DNA of 55,467 nt from an uncultured Desulfobacterales bacterium (GCA_945787595.1 CALZJV010000014.1:30805-86271), one strand, 5' to 3'; positions 44,488 to 52,404 are shown, counted from the stretch's first letter. The notes: generated by a model from the sequence alone, not told the origin. Numbers and translations: made by a program.

Positions 44488-44672
44488 GTCCAGCCACTAA
44501 GGCACTAAGCCACAAATGTTATATTATAATTCTGTTAAAGCCGTTTTCAATAAGAGGCACGTCAAAATTGATAAGAAAGCCATGATGCTTCCCAGTTAGC
44601 CTTAAATGACCAAGTATTTGTGCTTCCCAGACAGGATTCATCTTTTCGTGCCCTCGGGTCTTAGTGGCTGAA
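44488..44672. repeat. Inverted word repeat enclosing a GxxExxY gene remnant
   Basis: The left arm (44490-44517) reads CAGCCACTAAGGCACTAAGC and the right arm (44646-44672) reads GTGCCCTCGGGTCTTAGTGG with CTGAAC, so the two face each other. Between them lies the remnant described in the next entry. The arm word sequence TTAGTGCCTTAGTGGCT also follows the remnant at 31271 and, shortened, occurs at about 27262. Confidence 0.8.
44519..44641 (-). pseudogene. C-terminal fragment of a GxxExxY family protein
   Basis: Forty codons encode NPVWEAQILGHLRLTGKHHG then FLINFDVPLIENGFNRIII and a TAA stop. I recognise this as the C-terminal third of GxxExxY proteins (PD-(D/E)XK-like family, about 125 residues), where relatives read VHEAQLLTYLRLTGKRLGLLINF. 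The GxxExxY-bearing N-terminal part is missing. It lies inside facing word repeats between dnaB and rplI, the space where no gene is expected in this conserved operon. The family match is from memory and should be confirmed by search. Confidence 0.75.
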
Positions 44673-44698
44673 CTTTAAAGAAATTCCGAAATGCCGAT

Positions 44699-45142
44699 TT
44701 ACTCAGGTATAATTTCTACAGTTATTTCGGGTTCGACTTCATTGTATACCCGAATTGGGACCTTGAAACTGCCAACTGTTTTAAGCGGTTCCTTGAGAAG
44801 AATCATTCTTTTTTCAACCACAACATCCTGCGCAGCCAGGGCGTCGATGATATCTCTGACCGTAACCGATCCGTAAAGACGGTCTTCCTCGCTGACCTTG
44901 GCGGATACTTGGCAGACGACATCTTCAAGTTTTTGGGCCATTTCTTCTGCCAGTTTACGTTCTTTGGCAATCTGGATTTCAAATTTCGCCCGCTCGTTCT
45001 CCATTTTTCGACGATTTTGCGGGGTGGCTAAAACGGCCTTTTCCTGGGGAAGCAGGTAATTGCGAGCGTAGCCGTTAGCTACCTTAACCTCGCTGCCGAT
45101 AATGCCCAGGGAGCTAATTGTTTCTTTTAAAATTACTTTCAT
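44699..45142 (-). CDS. rplI: 50S ribosomal protein L9
   Basis: The 147-residue protein starts MKVILKETISSLGIIGSEVKVANGYARNYLLP, the highly conserved N-terminal rRNA-binding domain. A long connecting helix and a C-terminal domain with EEDRLYGSVTVRDI follow. A tandem ATG lies at 45145; the second, eight bases behind GGAGG, gives the canonical start. It is the third ribosomal gene of the rpsF-rpsR-rplI operon, interrupted by a DUF2232 membrane protein gene. Confidence 0.97.
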   Translation of the reverse strand: MKVILKETISSLGIIGSEVKVANGYARNYLLPQEKAVLATPQNRRKMENERAKFEIQIAKERKLAEEMAQKLEDVVCQVSAKVSEEDRLYGSVTVRDIIDALAAQDVVVEKRMILLKEPLKTVGSFKVPIRVYNEVEPEITVEIIPE

Positions 45143-45161
45143 CATCAGAACCTCCGCAATG

Positions 45162-45375
45162 TGATTGAAGATTTAAGATTTAAGATTGATGCTTTCGTAA
45201 AAAGTCCGAAAATTGCCAATTTACAAATTTCACAATTAACAATTTAAATAGGTATGGGATCAACATTTGAGAATTTTGACTTTTTACGAGACTGTCAAGA
45301 TTGAATATCTTTGGTATCCAGTCTGAAACTAAAATTCGATGGAATAGATTGTATATTCATTCTTCAGTATTCAAT
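45162..45375. repeat. Nested inverted repeats between the DUF2232 gene and rplI
   Basis: The outer arms are GATTGAAGATTTAAGATTTA (45162-45190) and ATTCATTCTTCAGTATTCAA (about 45354-45375). Inside them a second pair faces inward, CGTAAAAAGTC-GAAAATT (about 45196-45215) and AATTTTGACTTTTTACGAGA (about 45273-45292). Within that pair lies AATTTACAAATTTCACAATT. The picture is of one hairpin element inserted in another. No gene is seen. Confidence 0.65.
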
Positions 45376-45379
45376 AATG

Positions 45380-46306
45380 CTAACCCGTTTGTTTGCCTAA
45401 TTTTCGAAAATTAAACCACATGTCAAAAAAACCTAGCCCGATCACAGCCAGCAATACCAATTGCTGAATGGCAATAAGTGTGTATAGAAAAATTCGAATA
45501 ACCCGTGGAAATTGCTTTTTATTAAAATAAAACGATACAATTGCAATGCCCTGGAAAAAATATACGGACATTAGAATTAGCAGACCGTTTAAACCGATGA
45601 TTTTGATAGATGGGTTGGGTAAGAACAATGCCAAGCCGCAGCCGATAACACCCCATACCAGATATTCAGGAGCCTGCCACAGGTTCAAAGGTCCAAAATC
45701 CGGATAAAAAAGTGAGCGGCGTATCAGGACCGGTTTCGCTAGCAGAATGCTGGTCCAGGCAACAAACAGGGTCGAAACAGACACCAGAGCAGGTATGATT
45801 TTCACCAAATAATCATGGATTTTATCCAGTGAGTTGGATATTATCTGGATACTTTCATCCGACATCCCCATATTCCGGTATAATACCATTGTAAGTTCCA
45901 GATTTTTCGCAACGTATTTGGATACAATGGTGTAAAGATCCTCGCCGGACAGTGTGCTGAAAATTAAAAGGCCAGCCAAACCTGAAAGCAATACACTGCC
46001 GCAGGCATAAAGTATTGTTTTTTCGATCGAAAGATTTAATTCGATCACCTCGCCTAAAATAAATCCGATCAAAAAAAGCCCGGCAAAGAACAAAACATCA
46101 AGAGATACATCACCGATCAGTACAACCATAATCAGACTTGAGATTACGGGTATAATTGCACCTGTATTTCTACCCAATTTTAAACGGTAGAAGAGAATGG
46201 GCAAGGGAATAAACAGGGCTCCCACAAACCCGATAATCGGAATAAAAACCGAAATGAAAAATATCAGGCTTGTGATTAAAACACCATTGACGATATCCTT
46301 TGTCAT
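45380..46306 (-). CDS. DUF2232 / YybS-like integral membrane protein
   Basis: This 308-residue protein has about eight hydrophobic helices and fits the YybS/DUF2232 family commonly located in the rpsF-rpsR-rplI neighbourhood. It has IIGFVGALFIPLPILFYRLKLGRNTGAIIP at the start and a late stretch FGPLNLWQAPEYLVWGVIGCGLALFL, the pattern of a conserved FxxWxxPxxLVW segment. The function is unknown; a transport or S-component-like fold has been proposed for relatives. The ATG follows CAGGGAA. It sits between rpsR and rplI. Confidence 0.82.
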   Translation of the reverse strand: MTKDIVNGVLITSLIFFISVFIPIIGFVGALFIPLPILFYRLKLGRNTGAIIPVISSLIMVVLIGDVSLDVLFFAGLFLIGFILGEVIELNLSIEKTILYACGSVLLSGLAGLLIFSTLSGEDLYTIVSKYVAKNLELTMVLYRNMGMSDESIQIISNSLDKIHDYLVKIIPALVSVSTLFVAWTSILLAKPVLIRRSLFYPDFGPLNLWQAPEYLVWGVIGCGLALFLPNPSIKIIGLNGLLILMSVYFFQGIAIVSFYFNKKQFPRVIRIFLYTLIAIQQLVLLAVIGLGFFDMWFNFRKLGKQTG

Positions 46307-46369
46307 TTCCCTGACTGTGGAGATGAGAGGTTAAAGGAATTCTAATACGTTGCCAGCCGGCTGAAACTC

Positions 46370-46651
46370 TTAACGCAGATCAACGGAACCTACATAAGGC
46401 AGAAAGGCAATCGTTCGGGCCCTTTTGATCTCGTGGGTGAGGGTTCGCTGATGCTTTGCGCAACACCCGGACAATCTTCGGGGAATGATTTTGCCGCGCT
46501 CCGTGATAAAATATCTCAGAGATTTAGGATCCTTGTAATTAATTTCAAGGCTGGTATCCGCGCAGAAACGGCATACCTTCCGGCGATGATATACTCTTCT
46601 TTTTCTTTTCTGATTGCTATCTCTTCTACCGTATCTTGAAGGAGCGACCAT
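46370..46651 (-). CDS. rpsR: 30S ribosomal protein S18
   Basis: This 93-residue protein has [40 protein letters not shown] then [24 protein letters not shown], the canonical S18 core. Cys pairs (CRFC and CC) place it in the zinc-binding C+ class. AGGAGG precedes the ATG. It follows rpsF after three bases, so the two are translated together. Confidence 0.98.
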   Translation of the reverse strand: MVAPSRYGRRDSNQKRKRRVYHRRKVCRFCADTSLEINYKDPKSLRYFITERGKIIPRRLSGCCAKHQRTLTHEIKRARTIAFLPYVGSVDLR

Positions 46652-46654
46652 TTT

Positions 46655-47125
46655 TTATGCCTCCTCTATGGTTGACGATGGGGTTTTCTCTGCTTTAGAG
46701 TCTTCAGTCTCGGAGGAGGGCACATCTTCATCAGTTTTGGCTATTTCTTCTGCGGGCGCTAATTCTTTTTCCTGATCTTCCTCCGTAGCGGCCGCCTCCG
46801 CTGCTGTTTTTTCCTCTTTAATTTTTTCAAGGTCGACATCCTCGTTCAACAAAACGGTCATGTACTTAAGCGCACGATCGTCTATTCGGAAAAAACGTTC
46901 GATTTCATTGACCAGCGGTGCCAAACCGCAATAATCAAATCGCAGGTAATAACCGCGTCCCTTTTTCTTGATGTTATAGGCAAGTTTTCTTTCTCCCCAA
47001 TCGTCTGCAAGGACCAGGAACCCATCCATCTGGGTGATCAGTTCTTCGATCCTGCCAATTAATGGCTCACGTTGCTCCTGGGATAGGTCGGGATCAATTA
47101 TTACAAATGTTTCGTACCTTCGCAT
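46655..47125 (-). CDS. rpsF: 30S ribosomal protein S6 with acidic C-terminal tail
   Basis: This 156-residue protein has the S6 fold in its first 100 residues (RRYETFVIIDPDLSQEQ, DDWGERKLAYNIKKKGRGYYLRFDY, ERFFRIDDRALKYMTVLL). It then carries a low-complexity tail of about 55 residues rich in Glu, Ala, Asp and Ser. Typical S6 is 95-135 residues; E. coli S6 also has a poly-Glu tail, made post-translationally by RimK. Here acidity is genome-encoded. AAAGGAGGATG precedes the ATG. Confidence 0.97.
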   Translation of the reverse strand: MRRYETFVIIDPDLSQEQREPLIGRIEELITQMDGFLVLADDWGERKLAYNIKKKGRGYYLRFDYCGLAPLVNEIERFFRIDDRALKYMTVLLNEDVDLEKIKEEKTAAEAAATEEDQEKELAPAEEIAKTDEDVPSSETEDSKAEKTPSSTIEEA

Positions 47126-47698
47126 TCATCCTCCTTTCGGCTGTTAAAGCCCCGGTTTCGTCCGGAGCAAGGATTGGATATCTTTTATAGATAATTATTA
47201 AAAAACGAATTCTATAGCATTTTAAGAGATGGCCTGTCAAGGCGATTGTCATAAAGGGCTATAGCTCAAAAACATCAGACAGTTGCAAACAGGGCATGAC
47301 CATTACAAATGCCCGCGGAGACTATACCTCGTACGAATCCGGAGGAAGCGTAACCACAAAGCACGTATTCTCGCGAAAAAAAAGGCCAGCTTTTGAAATT
47401 ACAAGCCAACCCCGATATTTGCGTTCCATCCGTTAAAGGCAAAACTGGTTCGAGTGAAAACATGGGAAGCCGATGTTGCTGACTGATAACTGTTAAGACA
47501 CTCGGCTTATATTGTCAAGGATTATTATTGAAAAAGATAGTCTTGACACAATCATGCAATTGATGTATCGAAATCTTTACAACATATTGGAATTATAGTT
47601 TTTATTATTTTTTTGGTTACAGGCCAAGTTGCCAGTCTGGCGATCCTGCCAGCTTGCACGGTCTGATGAATTCTGTTGCCACCGGGGGTTAGGACCAT
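47126..47698. other. Intergenic region between divergent rpsF and bactofilin genes
   Basis: I see no supported gene in these 570 bases. A TTGACA at 47543 with TATCGA 17 bases downstream is a weak promoter candidate for the bactofilin gene. A 62-codon minus ORF (47275-47463) has no recognisable similarity. The rpsF promoter should also lie here; I could not pick it out with confidence. Confidence 0.4.
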
Positions 47699-48082
47699 AT
47701 GATTTCTAATAATCAAAAAACAGCATTGCCTGAATTAGACATTAAAAAGTCGGCAGACCAGTTAGAATCATCCGGGACAGTAATTGCGAATGATACAAGA
47801 ATCAAGGGTACGATTACCTGCCGGGAACAAATTCTGGTTGCGGGTATCGTAGAAGGAGATATTGATTGCGGTGGAATCGTCTGGATTGCTAAGAAAGGGA
47901 AAGTTTACGCCAATGTCTATGCCCGTAAGGTCATCGTTGAAGGTGAAATCAATGGCAACATCGAATCGGCAGAGTATGTTGAACTCAAATCCGAAGGGCG
48001 ATTGATTGGCAATCTCAAAGCATCTAAAATCAGGATAGCTCCCGGCTGTTATTTTGATGGTGAAGTCACAATGCAAAGATGA
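47699..48082 (+). CDS. Bactofilin (polymer-forming cytoskeletal protein)
   Basis: This 127-residue protein has the right-handed beta-helix repeats of bactofilins: TVIANDTRIKGTITCREQILVAGIVEGDI, then short hydrophobic repeats KVYANVYARKVIVEGEINGNI and KSEGRLIGNLKASKIRIAPGCYFDG. It polymerises without nucleotides and organises cell shape or envelope enzymes. M23 peptidases are common bactofilin partners and one is encoded 5 kb downstream. The ATG at 47699 follows AGGA at the usual distance. It stands alone, followed by a repeat. Confidence 0.92.
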   Translation: MISNNQKTALPELDIKKSADQLESSGTVIANDTRIKGTITCREQILVAGIVEGDIDCGGIVWIAKKGKVYANVYARKVIVEGEINGNIESAEYVELKSEGRLIGNLKASKIRIAPGCYFDGEVTMQR

Positions 48083-48116
48083 CCGCCGGCAGATGAAAAA
48101 ACCTCAAATCCAGATA

Positions 48117-48350
48117 TTGATTAATTTTGTGAGCAGCATCCATTGCTTGTAGCCTCTGAACCCCTGGCCCAAATCGGCATGACATGATGTGCTGATGGAA
48201 AGCCAAGTCCATAGAACTCGAAAACGATTTCAATGCCCCGTCGTGTCGCGCTCTCCGAGGCGTAGGCTGCTAGCCCGCTTCCTTTCCATAGGCTTACAGG
48301 CTGAAGGGGAGGCCAGGCGGGCTTGAACCTGGAACCGCTCAGTTTAGGTG
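48117..48350. repeat. Second repeat family, copy at 48.2 kb
   Basis: The first 120 bases match 41261-41383 (shared TGAACCCCTGGCCCA and GATGGAAAGCCAAGTC). The last part, GCGGGCTTGAACCTGGAACC with GCTCAGTTTAGG, matches the end of the 25.2 kb copy. An insert CTTTCCATAGGCTTACAGGC near 48281-48300 is not in the 41 kb copy. It fills the gap between the bactofilin gene and the convergent YcbK-like gene; no gene is seen. Confidence 0.75.
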
Positions 48351-48413
48351 GAAATATCGCTTTGGGAGGGAATTATCCAAGTTAATTCTATAGCCGATGG
48401 CGGGTGAAGCGAA

Positions 48414-49004
48414 CTAGGTTCCCTTCCAGTATCGGATCGGACCCACGTCAATATGGACAAATCTCTGATGAGGATAATATCCGACCCCGCCTCTCTTCAA
48501 TTTATAGGCCGTCCGTCGCAACACCGAAGTTCGGCATCCGGGCAGACGAATATCGACGGCTTTTCCCTGGATGTGATAGCTGTTCTTTGCAGCGCCTTTG
48601 CCGCGCTTCCGCAGCTTGGCATTGGTTTCAGGACTGCGGTATCCGGAAATTACGTGAAAAGGCTTTTCAGGTTTGAGTTTTATTGAAATCACAGAAAGCA
48701 GATCCAGCAGATGCTTGTCAATCTGTTTGATGTCTTGTGCTCGAAAATCCCTCATAATGTGATTAATATTTTTCAAAGCATCGGTGACATATGTCCCTTC
48801 GCACCAGTAAACCCCACTAAAACTGTCTTTCGTATGAGGATTGTACAGCGATAAGGACCTTTTCGTTGTTGTAAGTTCTTCAATGGCAGCAAAGACAGGC
48901 TGCGAGGACAAGCCCGAAATCCCTGCGAATAGCATGAAGCCTATGAAATTTCGTCTGCTCAATCCCGCCTTTGGTGACTTTAAAGGCATATTGAGGGTGG
49001 ACAT
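48414..49004 (-). CDS. Tat-exported DUF882/YcbK-like peptidoglycan peptidase
   Basis: This 196-residue protein begins with a twin-arginine signal: SRRNFIGFMLFAGISGLSS, cleaved probably after PVFA. The mature part has the DUF882 (YcbK, M15-like) features: LYNPHTKDSFSGVYW, DLLSVISIKLKPEKPFHVISGYRSPETNAKLR, and the zinc-binding pattern NSYHIQGKAVDIRL with a later FVHIDVGP. The His, Asp and second His give the M15-type metal triad. It is probably a murein endopeptidase in the periplasm. I chose the ATG at 49004, eight bases behind AGGGA, rather than an upstream one at 49055. Confidence 0.88.
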   Translation of the reverse strand: MSTLNMPLKSPKAGLSRRNFIGFMLFAGISGLSSQPVFAAIEELTTTKRSLSLYNPHTKDSFSGVYWCEGTYVTDALKNINHIMRDFRAQDIKQIDKHLLDLLSVISIKLKPEKPFHVISGYRSPETNAKLRKRGKGAAKNSYHIQGKAVDIRLPGCRTSVLRRTAYKLKRGGVGYYPHQRFVHIDVGPIRYWKGT

Positions 49005-49149
49005 TTTTATATTCCCTGAAAGCTTTATTCTTTTTTGTTGGTTATAAATAGACAAGATCCTCAGAAAAAAAGAGAAGGAAAAAACAAGTGCTAACCATTA
49101 TTATAACCATATGTTGTTGTCAAGGATAAAATGGCACATTATGTAGCGG

Positions 49150-49348
49150 TTTGAAACAGAAGGGAAATAGATATGATCGATACAGGCATTGCCTTCTATG
49201 ACGTCAATCCCTTTGTATTGACACAAACGCCTTAATATGGCTCCAATCTCCTTGCGTAATTCGTCATCTATTATTTGATGTTGATTCTTAGGCCCCCAAA
49301 CAATATGATATTTACACTCCCAAACGCTATGTGCTAAGCTTTTTTCAT
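49150..49348 (-). pseudogene. Truncated IS200/IS605-type transposase (TnpA)
   Basis: On the minus strand, in one frame, the sequence gives EKSLAHSVWECKYHIVWGPK, then DDELRKEIGAILRRLCQYKG, IDVIEGNACIDHIYFPS. This matches the first half of the Y1 tyrosine transposase TnpA of IS200-type elements, where the HUH motif is normally DHVH or HVH; here it is DHIY. The ATG at 49348 is one base out of frame with the rest, and homology ends after the HUH region, before the catalytic Tyr. It is therefore a dead fragment. Confidence 0.82.
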
Positions 49349-49554
49349 GTACACTCCTTTCGTATCAGGCCGCAGATTCAGAACTGTCGCTATCGTACGG
49401 AAGAGGGGTTTATGTTAAATACTACAGCATAGCTGTCAGAAATCATATCAATTAACATTTTTATGGATAAGTTTCTGAAATAATTATAAAAATCTAGACT
49501 GTTACCATTTAGTGTGGTAGCCTCTAAAAAACAATATAATATGAGGAGGTTACC

Positions 49555-49790
49555 ATGAAAGACAATCAGCCCGAATCGATTAATACCCATTTCTCAAAAA
49601 TTGCCGATCCTAGAGATGTATATAAACGCCATAAACTCATCGATATCATCACCATTGCGATCTTTGCGGTTGTCTGTGGTGCCAATTCGTGGGAACATAT
49701 CGAAGTGTTTTGGGCATTCAACACTCGACTGTTTCAATGAGTTCTTAGAACTTGCCCACGGTATTCCCTCCCACGATGCGTTGGGCTCTG
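49555..49790 (+). pseudogene. Truncated, frameshifted ISAs1-family transposase fragment
   Basis: The start (ATG at 49555 behind GAGGAGG) reads INTHFSKIADPRDVYKRHKL, IDIITIAIFAVVCGANSWEH, the N-terminal associated domain of ISAs1 transposases. After IEVF the frame changes: in the +1 frame it continues GHSTLDCFNEFLELAHGIPSHDALG, the conserved GIPSHDTxGR motif. An extra T in the TTTT at 49708-49711 explains the break. Homology stops before the DDE catalytic domain. The sequence upstream may hold the left terminal repeat, which I cannot define. It lies directly before argC. Confidence 0.85.
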
Positions 49791-49884
49791 AGGTTCAACT
49801 TGATACCGCTTGCAGTTGTGTGCTGATTTTGGTATGAAACTCATCTTTAGCAAGACTTTCAATCTGTGAAAGGAATCCAGCAAA

Positions 49885-50922
49885 ATGAATCGTGTCGCTA
49901 TAGTAGGGGCTACCGGATACGCAGGTGCGGAGCTCGTCAGGATACTAACTGGCCATCGCGAAACGAAATTGACCGTTTTAACTTCGCGCCAGTATGCCGG
50001 GGTAAGATTTGATCGGGTGTATCCTGCTATGGCCGGTTTAGTCGATCTTGTCTGTGAAGAATATTCAACAAATCGTATTTGCAGCGACGCCGACATAGTG
50101 TTTATGGCGCTTCCCCACCAGCTTCCGATGACTTTTGTGCCTGATATTATCAAGCATGGGTTAAAGGTGATCGATCTTTCGGCAGATTTTCGATTCAACG
50201 ATGCCGCCATCTACGAGTCAGCCTACCAGCCGCACACCGCAAAGGAGTTGCTGAAATCCGCTGTATACGGCCTCAGTGAGATTTACACCGATCAGATCAA
50301 GACCGCCATGCTCATCGGGAACCCAGGATGTTACCCCACCAGTGTGCTGTTGCCGCTTGCTCCGCTGATCAAACAGGGTCTGCTGGACAGCGGAACTCTC
50401 GTGGCCGATTCCAAATCCGGCGTCAGCGGCGCCGGACGTACTTTGTCGCAGGCATCTCATTACTGTGGGGTCAATGAATCATTTAAAGCTTACAAAGTGG
50501 CCGTCCATCGCCATAATCCGGAAATGGACTCGGTGCTGAGCCGCGAAGCTCAAAAACCCGTTTCCATCACATTCGTGCCGCATCTAGTCCCCATGACGCG
50601 CGGTATGCTTACCACTATTTACGCAACCCCGGCGGCGGCCATCAAAGCGCAGGACATCATCGATTGTTATATGTCGGTCTATTCCCGACGGCCTTTTATC
50701 CGTCTGTGTCCCAAGGACAGACATCCGGACACTTTACATGTACGCGGCACAAACTACTGTGACATTGGTTTTAAACTCGATGATCGCAACAACCGGTTGA
50801 TTGTCATCTCGGCAATCGATAACCTCGTAAAGGGTGCCGCGGGCCAGGCTGTTCAGAACATGAACCTTATGATGGGGTTTGATGAGACTGACGGATTGCT
50901 GCATGTACCTTGTCCATTATGA
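49885..50922 (+). CDS. argC: N-acetyl-gamma-glutamyl-phosphate reductase
   Basis: ArgC reduces N-acetylglutamyl phosphate to the semialdehyde in arginine synthesis using NADPH. The 345-residue protein has the NADP-binding start VAIVGATGYAGAELVRIL, the catalytic Cys in IGNPGCYPTSVLLPLAPL (Cys about residue 149), GVSGAGRT and the His in HRHNPEM, and ends normally. AAAGGA 10 bases upstream supports the ATG. No other arg genes are near. A strong hairpin follows the stop. Confidence 0.97.
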   Translation: MNRVAIVGATGYAGAELVRILTGHRETKLTVLTSRQYAGVRFDRVYPAMAGLVDLVCEEYSTNRICSDADIVFMALPHQLPMTFVPDIIKHGLKVIDLSADFRFNDAAIYESAYQPHTAKELLKSAVYGLSEIYTDQIKTAMLIGNPGCYPTSVLLPLAPLIKQGLLDSGTLVADSKSGVSGAGRTLSQASHYCGVNESFKAYKVAVHRHNPEMDSVLSREAQKPVSITFVPHLVPMTRGMLTTIYATPAAAIKAQDIIDCYMSVYSRRPFIRLCPKDRHPDTLHVRGTNYCDIGFKLDDRNNRLIVISAIDNLVKGAAGQAVQNMNLMMGFDETDGLLHVPCPL

Positions 50923-50929
50923 AAGCAAA

Positions 50930-50992
50930 GGGCGTAGATCCTTGGGGAGAGCGGCTTAAATGCGGCCTCCGCCCCAAAGGAGTCTACGCCCC
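50930..50992. repeat. Long imperfect hairpin after argC
   Basis: GGGCGTAGATCCTTGGGGAG faces CCCCAAAGGAGTCTACGCCC with a GC-rich apex (GCGGCTTAAATGCGGC), about 25 bp of near-complementary stem starting eight bases after argC. There is no T-run, so it is either a factor-assisted terminator/mRNA-stabilising stem or a small REP-like repeat. The following 330 bases hold only AACCTCCAACCTCAG-type words and a folD promoter candidate. Confidence 0.6.
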
Positions 50993-51226
50993 GGCGGGAA
51001 GTCGGAATGGGCAAGGGGTAATCAACGCTTGGAGGCATAGCGAAAAGAGCGCCACACGCCGTTTTGGGGACTGGTCTTTGATCCTTGATGATAGAGACAA
51101 CGTTCGAACGCTTTATGACTCTAACCTCCAACCTCAGACCTTGAGCGCATAACTCGATCAACCTTTAACTATCCACCATTAACCGGAGACCAGTCACTAG
51201 GGACCGGTAGCCAGCTGTAAGTTGTC

Positions 51227-51255
51227 TTGACATCAAAATTTTATTGAATTAGAAA
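51227..51255 (+). promoter_or_regulatory. Candidate sigma70-type promoter of folD
   Basis: TTGACA (51227-51232), a 17-base spacer and TAGAAA (51250-51255) lie about 75 bases before the folD start. The -35 box is perfect and the -10 box matches at four of six positions. Confidence 0.5.
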
Positions 51256-51330
51256 GGGCGCATCCGGATAATCAAAACCGGAAATTATGATATGAATAGA
51301 TTCAGATAATTTTTTAAAAGGAGGTTTAAG

Positions 51331-52239
51331 ATGACTGCAAAATTGATCAAGGGAACAGAAATTCGTGAAGTAATTTTAGAAGAAGTAAAATCGGGGGTGG
51401 AACAAATTAAGGAAAAATATGGCGTCGTTCCCGGTCTGGTTACAATTCTGGTAGGCGAAAATCCCGCCTCCATTTCCTATGTCACTTTAAAGATTAAAAC
51501 AGCCGAACGGCTTGGATTCAAGGAAATACAGGACAGTCAACCCGAAGATATATCCGAAGCAGATCTTCTGGCCCTGGTCGATAAATATAACAATGACGAT
51601 GCTATCAATGGAATTTTAGTCCAGCTTCCCCTGCCGAAACATATTAATGAAAAAAAGGTACTCAATGCCATAGATCCGGATAAAGATGTGGACGGTTTTC
51701 ACCCTGTGAATGTAGGTCGCTTGATGATCGGAGGGGATGAGGTGAGATTTCCTCCCTGCACCCCGGCGGGTATTCAGGAAATGATCGTCCGGACCGGTGT
51801 GGAAACCAGCGGGGCCGAAGTTGTTGTCGTCGGTCGCTCCAATATTGTCGGCAAACCCATTGCAAACATGATGCTACAAAAAGGGGATGGCGCCAACTCG
51901 ACGGTCACAGTTGTTCACACTCGGACCAAAGATCTGGAAGGCCACTGTAAACGAGCCGACATTTTGATTGTCGCCGCCGGTGTTCCCGGACTTGTCAAAC
52001 CGGAATGGATCAAACCGGGTGCCTGTGTCATCGATGTAGGCGTCAATCGTGTCGGCGAAAAGATCAGCGAGAAAACCGGAAAAAAGATTGCTATTCTAAA
52101 AGGTGATGTCGATTTTGACGAGGCCAAGGAGATTGCCGGCAGCATCACGCCGGTACCGGGAGGCGTCGGGCCCATGACTGTCACCATGCTGATGGTAAAC
52201 ACCTTAAAGTCACTGAAATTTAAACTTGGTATCGCATAG
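51331..52239 (+). CDS. folD: Bifunctional methylenetetrahydrofolate dehydrogenase / cyclohydrolase
   Basis: FolD interconverts 5,10-methylene-, methenyl- and 10-formyl-tetrahydrofolate, feeding purine synthesis and, in acetyl-CoA-pathway organisms, the methyl branch. The 302-residue protein has NPASISYVTLKIKTAERLG with the catalytic Lys in YVxxK, GILVQLPLPKHI, IDPDKDVDGFHPVNVGRL with the key Asp, VVVVGRSNIVGKP (NADP loop) and the C-terminal GDVDFDEA and PVPGGVGPMTVTMLM. A strong AAAGGAGG ribosome-binding site lies at 51318-51325. No partner genes for C1 metabolism are adjacent. Confidence 0.97.
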   Translation: MTAKLIKGTEIREVILEEVKSGVEQIKEKYGVVPGLVTILVGENPASISYVTLKIKTAERLGFKEIQDSQPEDISEADLLALVDKYNNDDAINGILVQLPLPKHINEKKVLNAIDPDKDVDGFHPVNVGRLMIGGDEVRFPPCTPAGIQEMIVRTGVETSGAEVVVVGRSNIVGKPIANMMLQKGDGANSTVTVVHTRTKDLEGHCKRADILIVAAGVPGLVKPEWIKPGACVIDVGVNRVGEKISEKTGKKIAILKGDVDFDEAKEIAGSITPVPGGVGPMTVTMLMVNTLKSLKFKLGIA

Positions 52240-52328
52240 CGGGTTTCAACCTATATCCTCATCCATTGTCGTGGTCGATGGTCATCAGACTGGGCCCGGA
52301 CATCTTAATCGTGGAGGAGGCGTAATTT

Positions 52329-52404
52329 CGGCTGAAAGCTCAAAGCTGAAGATGCAAATCTGGAACAATTCGTTTTTGCCTTAAGTTTTGAGCTTAAGGC
52401 TGCA
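52329..52404. repeat. Inverted word repeat (AGCTCAAAGCTGAA words)
   Basis: The left arm GGCTGAAAGCTCAAAGCTGA (52330-52351) faces CTTAAGTTTTGAGCTTAAGG (52380-52404) around a 28-base centre. It is a small member of the word-repeat class, lying between folD and the riboswitch. The remainder of 52240-52588 shows nothing else I can name. Confidence 0.55.

Noticed and set aside
47275..47463. A 62-codon minus ORF upstream of the bactofilin gene
   Set aside because: No ribosome-binding site or known motif seen; likely chance.
41261..48350. Second-family repeats as integron attC sites
   Set aside because: No RYYYAAC/GTTRRRY core pair with the expected spacing, no gene cassettes between them and no integrase gene.
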